From NCBI GenBank assembly GCA_902493155.1, contig CABUOE010000053.1, positions 1-12,380 on the forward strand: a stretch of 12,380 bases of DNA. Direction: 5' to 3'. This DNA comes from an uncultured Eubacteriales bacterium (lineage in GTDB: Bacteria; Bacillota; Clostridia; Oscillospirales; Ruminococcaceae). Numbering within the stretch: position 1 is the first letter of the stretch; each line of letters starts with the position of its first letter. Below, piece after piece: positions 5,057 through 12,327 of the stretch. The notes under the pieces are model-generated. The model did not search any database and was not told the origin of the DNA. It saw only the letters and a list, made by a program, of their open reading frames with translations. A program made the translations under genes and the position numbers.

Positions 5057-5878
5057 ATGAAAACAAACGAGAGAAGCAAGCGCCCTTCTTCCCGCAGACA
5101 GGCGGAAGAAGGCAACCTGTATGACAATGTCATCGCCGGGCGGAATGCGGTGCTGGAGGCATTGGACAGCGAAGACAAGGTGGACGCCGTCTTTGTCGTG
5201 AAAGGACAGGCCGGAGGTACTATTTTAAAAATTATTTCGGAGGCGAAACAGCTGGGGTATCCGGTGAAGGAAATCTCTCCCCAGAAAATGGACGCCATGG
5301 CGGGCGGTGTGAACCACCAGGGGGTTTTGCTGACCCTTTCGGCGGTGCAGTATTTTAGCGTCGACGATATTATCCGCAGGGCCAGGGAAAACGATGAGGA
5401 ACCTTTCCTCATCATTGCCGATGAAATCGAAGATCCCCATAATCTCGGGGCTTTAATCCGCACGGCGGAAACAGCGGGCGCTCACGGCGTCATTATCCCC
5501 AAACGGCGCAACGTCGGTGTTACTTCAGCGGTATATAAGGCTTCGGCAGGGGCGGCGGCTCATCTTCCGGTGGCCCGGGTGTCCAATCTCGCTGCCACAG
5601 TGGACGAGCTCAAGGAAAAAGGGCTTTGGGTCTATGGCTGCGACATGGAAGGGCAGACCTGGTGCCAAACCGATTTCAGCGGCGGTGTCGCCCTGATTGT
5701 CGGCTCTGAGGGACGGGGCATCAGCAGGCTGCTCAAGGAAAAATGTGATGTTTTGGTCACTCTTCCTATGAAAGGGAAAATTACATCTCTCAACGCATCG
5801 GTGGCGGGCGGTATCGTCATGTACGAAGTGGCGAGGCAGCGCAGCAAGCTGAAAGCCCTTGCACCGAAGGAACGCTGA
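5057..5878 (+). CDS. rlmB: 23S rRNA (guanosine-2'-O-)-methyltransferase, TrmH/SpoU family
   Basis: This 273-residue protein has the two-domain layout of RlmB. An N-terminal substrate-binding domain (about 24-99, starting at VIAGRNAVLEAL) is followed by a SPOUT methyltransferase domain with a C-terminal knot. All three SpoU motifs are present: motif 1 DEIEDPHNLGALIRT (122-136, with N129 and R135), motif 2 IVGSEGRGISRL (214-225) and motif 3 PMKGKITSLNASVAGG (237-252). RlmB methylates the 2'-OH of G2251 (E. coli numbering) in the 23S rRNA peptidyl-transferase P loop, using S-adenosylmethionine. A tRNA-modifying paralogue cannot be fully excluded. The first 20 residues are a basic, probably disordered extension. 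An in-frame TGA at 5048 fixes ATG 5057 as the first start. GAGG abuts that ATG, so the Shine-Dalgarno signal is poor. The next gene starts 25 nt later. Confidence 0.92.
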   Translation: MKTNERSKRPSSRRQAEEGNLYDNVIAGRNAVLEALDSEDKVDAVFVVKGQAGGTILKIISEAKQLGYPVKEISPQKMDAMAGGVNHQGVLLTLSAVQYFSVDDIIRRARENDEEPFLIIADEIEDPHNLGALIRTAETAGAHGVIIPKRRNVGVTSAVYKASAGAAAHLPVARVSNLAATVDELKEKGLWVYGCDMEGQTWCQTDFSGGVALIVGSEGRGISRLLKEKCDVLVTLPMKGKITSLNASVAGGIVMYEVARQRSKLKALAPKER

Positions 5879-5903
5879 TGCGGCTTAGAACGTATGGGAG
5901 GAT

Positions 5904-6476
5904 GTGATTGCCGAAATGGGCGATAAAAAATACTCATTGGACGATATTTTGCTGGAAGTCGGACTTTCTTCGGCTCCCGAAGAGGAAGATCCAGTCGATG
6001 TGGACGCGCTGCTGCAAAATATCGTCACCGAAAAACAATCTTTAAAAACAGAAGAGGCCCCCTCTTTTGTGGAGCCTCCCACCAAAGAGTTTACCCCGGC
6101 CAAAAAAGTAGATCCGGGCACTGCGCCTCAGGCAGCGCCGAGGAAGCCTCTGTCAGTAAATCCGGCACCGGAACCGAAACGGGAGGAAACTTTGCCAGCA
6201 TCGGAACCCGTTGTTGCGGGCTCCCCATTGGAAAACAGCGGAAACTTTTCCATCGATATTGAAGGCATCCGTCAGGAGCATAAATCGCCGGAAATGTCCC
6301 CGCCGGAGTCCCCTGGGGAGGAAGAGCGGCCGGAGCCTCCGGAAATCCACTTCAATCAGAAGAAAGAAGAACCAGACTTTGAGAGAAGGCTGGATTTTGC
6401 TCCATGTTTCCGAAAATTTGAGGAAACAGCCTCGACTGAGCATCAAAAAGACTGGGAAGCTCTTCTGCTCAAATAA
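5904..6476 (+). CDS. Acidic Pro/Glu-rich protein, probable N-terminal part of the following ATPase-like gene
   Basis: This is a 190-residue, low-complexity acidic and proline-rich sequence with no folded domain apparent. Short helical motifs recur near the start: KYSLDDILLEVG (residues 9-20) and VDVDALLQNIVTEK (31-44), with a weaker NFSIDIEGIRQE later. I recall such SLDDIL-type motifs at the N-terminus of P-type-ATPase-like membrane proteins in Oscillospiraceae. The frame ends at TAA 6474-6476, but the same frame continues open to 8138. The residues after the stop (KTSSTVRGTFLLLMAVAS) look like the basic flank and first membrane helix of that protein. So this is probably the cytoplasmic N-terminal region of a single 744-codon gene cut by a nonsense codon. 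GTG 5904 (GGGAGG 2 nt upstream) or ATG 5916 may be the start. It is very probably co-transcribed with rlmB. Confidence 0.7.
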   Translation: MIAEMGDKKYSLDDILLEVGLSSAPEEEDPVDVDALLQNIVTEKQSLKTEEAPSFVEPPTKEFTPAKKVDPGTAPQAAPRKPLSVNPAPEPKREETLPASEPVVAGSPLENSGNFSIDIEGIRQEHKSPEMSPPESPGEEERPEPPEIHFNQKKEEPDFERRLDFAPCFRKFEETASTEHQKDWEALLLK

Positions 6477-6506
6477 AAAACATCATCTACTGTCCGGGGA
6501 ACCTTT

Positions 6507-8138
6507 TTGCTCTTGATGGCGGTAGCCTCTTTGATTTTGTCGATGATGATTTACTTAAACGCCGCCACGGGAATCGGATTTATCCCCACTTTGCCGTTTT
6601 TGCTGACGGCGGGCGGAATTGGGATAATTTCCGGCGTGCTGGGCTTTCCGATACTGATGAGCGGGGTGCGGTCCGTATTGAAGCTGGAGCCCAACCGGGA
6701 CATCATGCCAACGGTGGCCTACGCTTTTTGTATGATACAGTATTTCACCCAGCTTGCTTTCCCTAAGGGCCTTTCGAACCCTAATATTCATCAGTACCTG
6801 CCTGTGGGAATTCTCATATTGGGACTTGCTTTTTTGGGGAGGACACTGACGCTGAAAACCGCAGTCCGTAATCTTCGGACATTAAATGCCAACAGCGAAA
6901 AATACGAATCGCAGATCATCTGGGACAGCAGAGCCGCAGCCGAACTGAGCAAAGGTTTGGTGGATGACACGGCTTACCCGGTGGTGAACCGGAAAACCGA
7001 CCAGGTATCGGATTTTATGAAGCTGTCCCTCTCGATGGACAGCAGCGACCGGTTTGGGCGCAATCTGACCTTGGTGGGGACGGCGCTGGCACTGGTCGTG
7101 GCGTTATTCACCTTTTTGTTTACCAAACAGCGTCACCTGGCTGTGACGATTATGACGGCGATGATCTGCGTGTTTGCCTCGGTGGTCAATCTGTACTCCG
7201 TTTGTTATCCGCTTTTGCGGTGCTCCAAAAAGGCAGCCCAGTTCAACGGACTGGTCAGCGGAGAAAAATGCGGGCTGAATTATGGAGACGTCAATGTGGC
7301 TGCCGTAGAGGCCAAATCCCTGTTTCCTCCAGCGGCGGTGATGCTCAACGGCATCAAGACCTTTGAGGGGATGCGGATCGACGAGGCGATTCTGGATGCG
7401 GCCAGTGTGCTGAGTACCGCGGGCAGCATTATGACCGATGTCTTTTTGAAAATTATCGGCAATCGGACGGAGCTTCTGCGCAAAGCCGAAAACCTCCATT
7501 ACGAGGACGGCATGGGGCTTTCCGCCTGGATCGACAACCGGAGAATTCTGATTGGAAATCGGGATTTGATGGCTTCCCACAATATCCGGGTGCCCAGCCT
7601 CGACTATGAGCGGCGGTTTACCTCCGAGGGAAGCGATCTGGTCTACCTCTCTACCTCGGGCGAGCTGACGGCAGTGTTTATCTTCACTCTTCACCCGACC
7701 ATTCCGACGGAAGAGGCGGTGCAGCTTCTTTACAGCAGCGACATTGCCCTCAGTGTGAAGACCATTGATTCGATTGTCACTAAAGAGCGTCTTTCCAGCC
7801 TCTTTGCCATTGAACCGAATTTCTTTAAAATCCTACCCTCCAAGCTCAGCAGGCTCTACGACGAGTGCAGCCAACCGGTGAAAATTCGGCCCGCTGTGGC
7901 GGTGAATAACGGAAGCTTTGCCTCGATGGCCTGCTCGGTGGCCGCTTCCAAGCGGATGAAGGTCATGATGACGGTGGCACAGGTGGTGATGGTCAGTTCC
8001 ATCATCCTGGGGACTCTTCTGATTGCGGTGTTCGGATTTTTGGGGGCGACTAAGCAGCTTTCTCCTCTGATTATGTTCTGTTATCCGATGATCTGGCTCA
8101 TCATTCACTTTCTGCTGCAAAAACTCATTCGGTTTTAA
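6507..8138 (+). CDS. Degenerate P-type-ATPase-like membrane protein (likely catalytically dead)
   Basis: This 543-residue stretch has the topology of a P1B heavy-metal ATPase. Four N-terminal helices (about 1-20, 28-50, 68-85, 96-115) are followed by a short cytoplasmic loop (118-185), two helices (186-206, 211-235), a 250-residue cytoplasmic domain and two final helices (487-512, 516-538). C233-Y-P235 sits where CPC/CPx lies in metal pumps. The segment EDGMGLSAWIDNRRILIGNR (333-352) resembles the nucleotide-binding-domain region ending in VGN. However, the phosphorylation motif DKTGT is absent (LNGIKTFEG at 280-288), no TGE is seen in the first loop, and GDGxND is replaced by VNNGSF (466-471). 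It is therefore a probable pseudo-pump. TTG 6507 with GGGGA 6 nt upstream could be a restart, but the frame is open back to TAA 6474 and joins the preceding gene. Confidence 0.7.
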   Translation: MLLMAVASLILSMMIYLNAATGIGFIPTLPFLLTAGGIGIISGVLGFPILMSGVRSVLKLEPNRDIMPTVAYAFCMIQYFTQLAFPKGLSNPNIHQYLPVGILILGLAFLGRTLTLKTAVRNLRTLNANSEKYESQIIWDSRAAAELSKGLVDDTAYPVVNRKTDQVSDFMKLSLSMDSSDRFGRNLTLVGTALALVVALFTFLFTKQRHLAVTIMTAMICVFASVVNLYSVCYPLLRCSKKAAQFNGLVSGEKCGLNYGDVNVAAVEAKSLFPPAAVMLNGIKTFEGMRIDEAILDAASVLSTAGSIMTDVFLKIIGNRTELLRKAENLHYEDGMGLSAWIDNRRILIGNRDLMASHNIRVPSLDYERRFTSEGSDLVYLSTSGELTAVFIFTLHPTIPTEEAVQLLYSSDIALSVKTIDSIVTKERLSSLFAIEPNFFKILPSKLSRLYDECSQPVKIRPAVAVNNGSFASMACSVAASKRMKVMMTVAQVVMVSSIILGTLLIAVFGFLGATKQLSPLIMFCYPMIWLIIHFLLQKLIRF

Positions 8139-8141
8139 GTA

Positions 8142-8171
8142 AAGTGCGGCCAAAGATTGGCCGCGCTTTTT
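8142..8171 (+). terminator. Strong intrinsic terminator of the rlmB operon
   Basis: GCGGCCA (8146-8152) pairs with TGGCCGC (8158-8164) around AAGAT. The stem is extended by outer A-T and G-C pairs and followed by TTTTT (8167-8171). It lies 4 nt past the stop at 8138. Confidence 0.9.
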
Positions 8172-8208
8172 CTTATGAGCGGCAACTGTGAACTTTTTTT
8201 AAATCTCC

Positions 8209-8237
8209 TTGAATTGTCCTTGTTTCTACTATATACT
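8209..8237 (+). promoter_or_regulatory. SigA-like promoter for the cyclophilin pair
   Basis: TTGAAT (8209-8214), a 17-nt spacer and TATACT (8232-8237) precede the lipoprotein gene by about 95 nt. Three ACTATA hexamers (8228, 8235, 8246) overlap and follow the -10; they may be chance AT-rich sequence or an operator. Confidence 0.65.
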
Positions 8238-8330
8238 ATATGGTAACTATACAGCGGTTTTGAGCCTCTGATTTTCGTAAGATGACAGGGAATAATAGGT
8301 GTTTTCCCGAAGAAAGGAAATGAATCGTAA

Positions 8331-9260
8331 GTGAAACGTTTATTAAAATTGCTGCCGGCCTTGCTGGCTTTATCTGTGTTGTTCACCGGATGTTCTGGCA
8401 CAGGGGGGATCGATCCCGCTTCCATTAATTATGTCCAGCTGGAGGAACCGAAGGCAGGCCAGGATATCGCCGTTTTTGATACCAGCATGGGCGAAATCAC
8501 CGTGCTGCTGTACACCGACGAAGTGCCTGAAATCGTTCAGAATTTCAAAGACCTGGTAAACGAAGGTTACTTTGACGGTCAGGTGATATTCCAGATCGAC
8601 CCCGATTACAAAGTGGCGGCTTTTGGAAGCCCGGACAAAGAGGGCGAAGAGGGCAAAAGCAATGACGGCAAACCCAAGAAAGCGGAATACTCCCAAAACC
8701 TCTGGCCCTTTGCGGGCAGCGTCTGTACCATTACTTACCAGCAGGGCGCATTGTTTAAAAAGTCCTACTACGATTCCCGCTCTTTCTTCCTGGGTGACGC
8801 TGAGCTTACCGAGGAGGATCGGACACAGATGAGTGAAAACGGCTTCCCGGTCATGATGAAAAATGCCTTTGAGACAATGGGCGGCATCCCGGCCTACTCC
8901 CAGTACCATTCGGTTTACGGCAAGGTCATCAGCGGTATGGATGTGGTCAACGCTATGACGCAGGCGGCTTATAGTGAAATCCAGCCCACCGAGGAGGAAC
9001 TAAAACAGGCGGAGAAAAACGGTGTGGAACTGATGGCGGTCAAGCGCCCGCAAGAGGACATCGTCATCAACAAGGTCACCCTGTCTACCTATGACCCGGC
9101 GAACTTTGATACATTGGATAACTGTCTCACCTCCGAGGAACTGAATGCCCTCAAAGAGAAAAGCCAGCAGGAACAGGAAGAGCTGGACGCAGCTTCCGCA
9201 GCAAGTGCGGTGGGGGAGAGTGGAAGCAGTTCCGATTCCAGCGCATCTTCGGAAGAATAA
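8331..9260 (+). CDS. Cyclophilin-type lipoprotein with degraded active site
   Basis: This 309-residue exported lipoprotein has a basic N-terminus, a hydrophobic helix and a lipobox LFTGC giving Cys21 as the lipidated residue. A cyclophilin-like domain covers about 43-215. The extended tail is rich in Glu, Ser and Ala (about 270-309). Aligned with the next gene's protein, key catalytic residues are lost: FHRV becomes FQID (Arg55 to Ile89), Phe60 to Lys94 and Gln63 to Ala97. The NGSQFFI segment becomes DSRSFFL and the WLDG segment becomes AYSQ. Prolyl isomerase activity is therefore doubtful; a chaperone or binding role at the outer membrane face is more likely. The start is GTG 8331, with AAAGGAAA about 11 nt upstream; the ATG at 8320 gives only four codons. 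It is followed 21 nt later by an intact cyclophilin. Confidence 0.88.
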   Translation: MKRLLKLLPALLALSVLFTGCSGTGGIDPASINYVQLEEPKAGQDIAVFDTSMGEITVLLYTDEVPEIVQNFKDLVNEGYFDGQVIFQIDPDYKVAAFGSPDKEGEEGKSNDGKPKKAEYSQNLWPFAGSVCTITYQQGALFKKSYYDSRSFFLGDAELTEEDRTQMSENGFPVMMKNAFETMGGIPAYSQYHSVYGKVISGMDVVNAMTQAAYSEIQPTEEELKQAEKNGVELMAVKRPQEDIVINKVTLSTYDPANFDTLDNCLTSEELNALKEKSQQEQEELDAASAASAVGESGSSSDSSASSEE

Positions 9261-9281
9261 CATCATATAAGGAGAAAGAAA

Positions 9282-9878
9282 ATGCTGAATTTTAGAGAAT
9301 GCAAAGCAGGCGACCAAATTGCCGTAATGAAAACTAATATGGGTGAGGTTGAAATTTTGCTTTTCCCCGAGGTTGCACCTAAAGCGGTGGAAAACTTCAT
9401 CTCTCTTGCCAAAGGGGGATACTACGATGGAATCATTTTCCATCGGGTTATCAAGGATTTTATGATTCAGGGCGGCGACCCCACCGGAACCGGCATGGGC
9501 GGAGAGAGTGTCTGGGGCAAGCCTTTTGAGGACGAATTCAGTGAGGAAGCAAGAAACTTCCGTGGCGCTCTGTCTATGGCCAACGCTGGCCCCAACACCA
9601 ACGGCAGCCAGTTTTTTATCGTTCAGGCGGGCCCTGAAACGATGGATGAGCGGATATTTTCCATGCTGAAACGACAGGGCAAGAACTTTTCTAACGATGT
9701 GGCCGAGAAATATATGGAAGTCGGCGGCACTCCCTGGCTGGATGGCGCCCATACCGTGTTCGGACAGGTTATCAGGGGGATGGATGTAGTCGATAAAATC
9801 GGCAACCTGCATGTAGACCACAGCGACAAACCCTACGAGGAAGTAAAAATTTTGGGTATTACTATAAAACAGGTATAA
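9282..9878 (+). CDS. Cytosolic cyclophilin-type peptidyl-prolyl cis-trans isomerase
   Basis: This 198-residue protein has no signal peptide. The catalytic set is intact and happens to match human cyclophilin A numbering: F53-H54-R55, F60, M61, Q63 and the GGDPTGTGMGG stretch (64-74). These are followed by ALSMANAGPNTNGSQFFI (96-113) and WLDGAHTVFG (152-161). The Trp of WLDG is the residue linked to cyclosporin binding. A roughly 30-residue insert (118-149) separates FFI from WLDG compared with the short human form; the lipoprotein upstream has a related insert (VMMKNAFETMGG), so the two genes are paralogues from a tandem duplication. The enzyme catalyses cis-trans isomerisation of Xaa-Pro bonds during protein folding in the cytoplasm. 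AAGGAG lies about 8 nt before the ATG. It is the last gene of the two-gene operon. Confidence 0.95.
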   Translation: MLNFRECKAGDQIAVMKTNMGEVEILLFPEVAPKAVENFISLAKGGYYDGIIFHRVIKDFMIQGGDPTGTGMGGESVWGKPFEDEFSEEARNFRGALSMANAGPNTNGSQFFIVQAGPETMDERIFSMLKRQGKNFSNDVAEKYMEVGGTPWLDGAHTVFGQVIRGMDVVDKIGNLHVDHSDKPYEEVKILGITIKQV

Positions 9879-9975
9879 TTTATACAAAAAATACAAACAG
9901 TAATAAATTTCTCATTGTTGCGCAATCTGTATTTAATACCTTCAATTTGTAATGGTTGTTGAGGTATTGGAAAAG

Positions 9976-10016
9976 ATAAAAGAAAAGCTATACAATTTGT
10001 ATAGCTTTTCTTTTAT
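9976..10016. terminator. Long perfect hairpin terminator after the cyclophilin operon
   Basis: A 19-bp perfect stem (9976-9994 with 9998-10016) has an ATT loop. The outer part is an A-rich arm and a TTTTCTTTTAT arm, so it carries U-runs in either direction. It lies about 100 nt after the cyclophilin stop. The rest of 9879-10211 contains no convincing gene. It holds a bulged stem (9936-9945 with 9959-9967), crossed inverted repeats at 10048-10078, a TTGTTAACAA palindrome (10107-10116) and the pckG promoter. Confidence 0.8.
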
Positions 10017-10132
10017 TATACAGCTTAAAGAGGAGGCTTTCATAAAAACTGCATTTGAAGTCGGTTTGCAGTCGACTTTATGCGTTTTCAAAGAAAGTCT
10101 GTCAATTTGTTAACAATTTAGCTATTGATTTT

Positions 10133-10161
10133 TTGACAAATCACCTCTAAAATTATATTTG
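10133..10161 (+). promoter_or_regulatory. Probable pckG promoter
   Basis: A consensus -35 TTGACA (10133-10138) is followed at 17 nt by TATTTG (10156-10161) or at 15 nt by TATATT (10154-10159), so the -10 is uncertain. A second weak pair (TTGTGG 10159, TATATT 10183, spacing 18) lies closer to the gene. The palindrome TTGTTAACAA lies 17 nt upstream of the -35 and may be a regulator site. Confidence 0.5.
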
Positions 10162-10211
10162 TGGAAAATTGGTAATTTTCGATATATTATAACCGAAAGG
10201 GGAAAAAACAA

Positions 10212-11990
10212 ATGCTAACCAACAACAAAAACGTGTTGCAGTGGGTAGACGAAATGATTGCACTCTGCAAACCTGACAAAGTCGTTTGGCTCGATGGCAG
10301 CGAAGAGCAGCTTAACGCCCTGCGGGAAGAAGCAATCTCCACCGGCGAAATGATTAAATTAAACGAGGAGAAACTTCCTGGCTGTCTGTACCACAGAACT
10401 CTCCCCAATGACGTTGCACGTGTGGAGGATCGTACCTTTATCTGCTCCGAAAAAGAGGAGGACGCTGGCCCTACCAATAACTGGAAGGATCCCAAGGAGA
10501 TGCACGCTCTTCTCACTCCCATGTATGACGGCGTTATGAAGGGCCGGACTATGTACGTCATTCCATACTCCATGGGCCCCATCGGTTCCAAAATGTCCAA
10601 AGTCGGCGTTGAAGTTACCGATTCTATCTATGTTGTTCTGAATATGGATATTATGACCCGTATGGGCAAACAGGCTTTTGTCCAGTTGGGAGATACCTCT
10701 AACGATTTTGTCCGTGGATTGCACTCCAAAGCGGACGTTGATCCCGAAAAACGCTATATCGTTCACTTCCCTGAAGAGAACTCCATCTGCTCCATCAACT
10801 CTGCTTACGGCGGAAACGTTTTGCTGGGCAAAAAATGCTTTGCGCTTCGAATCGCTTCCTACCAGGGCAAGAATGAAGGCTGGATGGCTGAGCATATGCT
10901 GATCCTGGGTATCGAAAACCCTCAGGGCGAAGTCAAATACATCTGTGCGGCTTTCCCCTCTGCATGTGGTAAAACCAACCTGGCGATGTTGATTCCTCCG
11001 GAAGTTTATGCGAAGAAAGGCTACAAAGTCTGGACCGTCGGCGATGATATCGCTTGGCTCCGTCAGGGAGACGACGGCCGCCTCTGGGCGATTAACCCCG
11101 AAAACGGCTTCTTTGGCGTTGCTCCCGGAACCAATGTAAAATCCAATCCCAATGCGCTGCATTCTACCGAAAAGAACACCATCTTCACCAACGTTGCTAT
11201 TAACAATGACGACAATACTGTTTGGTGGGAAGGCCTCGACAAGAATCCTCCTGTCAATGCGACTGAGTGGAAAGGCGCCAAGGTAAACGGACCAGAGTAT
11301 ATTGCAGATGGCAACAAGTTGGCTCACCCCAACTCCAGATTTACCGCTCCTGCCAAGAACTGCCCCTGCATCAGCCCCGAATTCGACAATCCCAAGGGTG
11401 TTCCGATTTCCGCTATCGTATTCGGTGGACGTCGTGCGAAAACCGCTCCGCTGGTTTACCAGTCCTTTGACTGGAACCATGGCGTATTCGTAGGCTCCAT
11501 CATGGCTTCTGAGACCACTGCGGCTGCTGCCGGTGCTGTCGGCGTTGTCCGTCGCGACCCCATGGCAATGCTTCCCTTCTGTGGATACAACATGGGCGAT
11601 TACTGGGCTCATTGGCTGGAAATGGGTGAAAAATTGGGTGACAAAGCACCTAAGATTTTCAACGTCAACTGGTTTAGAACCGACGATGAAGGCCACTTTA
11701 TCTGGCCCGGATTTGGCGATAACATGCGCGTTTTGATGTGGATTCTCAGCCGCTGCGAGGGCAAAGCAGATGCTGTCGAGACCGCAATCGGCTACGAGCC
11801 CAAACCCGAGGATATCAACATCGAAGGCCTGGATATCACCGTTGATACCATCAAAGACCTGCTCAGTGTTGACAAGGATCTCTGGAAAGAAGACGCACAG
11901 GGCATCGAAGAGTTCTACGCTAAATTTGGCAGCAAACTCCCCGCTGAGATGAGAAAACAGCTGGATGCACTGAAAGAAAGACTTGCATAA
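10212..11990 (+). CDS. pckG: Phosphoenolpyruvate carboxykinase (GTP)
   Basis: This 592-residue protein is full length for the GTP-dependent PEP carboxykinase family (EC 4.1.1.32), which is distinct in sequence from the ATP-dependent PckA type. The diagnostic kinase loop FPSACGKTN (248-256) includes the reactive cysteine C252, then K254 and T255. Other family segments are the substrate-region Arg in KGRTMYVIPYSMGP (110-123), WTVGDDIAWLR, FGGRRAKTAPLVYQSF, RRDPMAMLPFCGYNMGDYW and NVNWFRTDDEGHFIWPGFGDN. It interconverts oxaloacetate + GTP with PEP + GDP + CO2 using Mn2+/Mg2+ in the cytosol. In fermentative anaerobes it may run toward oxaloacetate for succinate or anaplerosis. AAAGGGG lies 9 nt before the ATG. 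The gene stands alone, with its own promoter and terminator. Its strongly biased codons suggest high expression; a 445-codon antisense frame is a by-product of that bias. Confidence 0.97.
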   Translation: MLTNNKNVLQWVDEMIALCKPDKVVWLDGSEEQLNALREEAISTGEMIKLNEEKLPGCLYHRTLPNDVARVEDRTFICSEKEEDAGPTNNWKDPKEMHALLTPMYDGVMKGRTMYVIPYSMGPIGSKMSKVGVEVTDSIYVVLNMDIMTRMGKQAFVQLGDTSNDFVRGLHSKADVDPEKRYIVHFPEENSICSINSAYGGNVLLGKKCFALRIASYQGKNEGWMAEHMLILGIENPQGEVKYICAAFPSACGKTNLAMLIPPEVYAKKGYKVWTVGDDIAWLRQGDDGRLWAINPENGFFGVAPGTNVKSNPNALHSTEKNTIFTNVAINNDDNTVWWEGLDKNPPVNATEWKGAKVNGPEYIADGNKLAHPNSRFTAPAKNCPCISPEFDNPKGVPISAIVFGGRRAKTAPLVYQSFDWNHGVFVGSIMASETTAAAAGAVGVVRRDPMAMLPFCGYNMGDYWAHWLEMGEKLGDKAPKIFNVNWFRTDDEGHFIWPGFGDNMRVLMWILSRCEGKADAVETAIGYEPKPEDINIEGLDITVDTIKDLLSVDKDLWKEDAQGIEEFYAKFGSKLPAEMRKQLDALKERLA

Positions 11991-12002
11991 GAGTTATAGT
12001 TT

Positions 12003-12031
12003 AAAAAAGCCCGGTAAATCCGGGCTTTTTT
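12003..12031 (+). terminator. Intrinsic terminator of pckG
   Basis: AAAAAAGCCCGG (12003-12014) pairs perfectly with CCGGGCTTTTTT (12020-12031) around a TAAAT loop, 13 nt after the pckG stop. The A-tract on the left arm could make it work in both directions. Confidence 0.95.
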
Positions 12032-12108
12032 ATTTTTAATAGGAAAACAGACAAATTTTTCTTTGGAAATATGACGCTTTTCTGCATAGGATAATTGAGA
12101 AGAAATAC

Positions 12109-12137
12109 TTGACAAAGCAAAACCCTTATGGTAAACT
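12109..12137 (+). promoter_or_regulatory. Promoter of the tRNA array
   Basis: A consensus TTGACA (12109-12114), a 17-nt spacer and TAAACT (12132-12137) lie about 33 nt before the first tRNA. Confidence 0.8.
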
Positions 12138-12169
12138 ATAAAAGCTGTCATAAAACGACATGCCTAAAC

Positions 12170-12246
12170 CGGGGCGTAGCTCAGTTTGGTAGAGTGCTTG
12201 GTTTGGGACCAAGATGCCGCAGGTTCGAGTCCTGTCGCCCCGACCA
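12170..12246 (+). tRNA. tRNA-Pro (anticodon TGG)
   Basis: This is a complete 77-nt cloverleaf including an encoded CCA. The acceptor stem CGGGGCG pairs with CGCCCCG, the D stem GCTC pairs with GAGT, and the anticodon stem CTTGG pairs with CCAAG. The loop TTTGGGA places TGG at 12204-12206. The T arm GCAGG-TTCGAGT-CCTGT follows, then discriminator A and CCA (12244-12246). Confidence 0.97.
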
Positions 12247-12264
12247 AGTAAGTATTTAGAATTT

Positions 12265-12289
12265 GCTGGTGTAGCTCAGTTGTGTAGAG
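12265..12289 (+). pseudogene. Truncated copy of the tRNA-Thr 5' end
   Basis: GCTGGTGTAGCTCAGTTG (12265-12282) is identical to the first 18 nt of the tRNA-Thr starting at 12328. After one extra T it continues with GTAGAG (12284-12289). It then diverges into sequence with no anticodon arm, T arm or CCA, and the D stem cannot close fully. It is therefore a tRNA remnant or partial duplication, with copies offset by 63 bp. Confidence 0.75.
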
Positions 12290-12327
12290 ATGTTCAACCA
12301 ACTTCGCTAGCCATGCTTAGTTTATTC

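Noticed and set aside
8320..8334. ATG at 8320 as the start of the cyclophilin lipoprotein
   Set aside because: It is in another frame and stops after four codons; GTG 8331 gives the proper signal peptide and lipobox.
9000..9896. 298-codon antisense frame over the cyclophilin genes
   Set aside because: It is opposite two clearly coding genes, has no recognisable domain and no good start signal.
10107..10116. TTGTTAACAA palindrome as a Rex (redox) operator
   Set aside because: Rex sites have the two half-sites separated by a central spacer of a few bases; here they are fused into a 10-bp palindrome, so only an unspecified regulator site can be suggested.
10055..10150. 32-codon TTG-started frame after an AGGAGG upstream of pckG
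   Set aside because: The start is 18 nt from the Shine-Dalgarno site, there is no ATG, and the frame overlaps the pckG -35; no support as a leader peptide.
10359..11696. 445-codon open frame antisense to pckG
   Set aside because: It lies wholly opposite an unmistakable full-length enzyme gene, shows no domain, and is explained by the strong codon bias of pckG.
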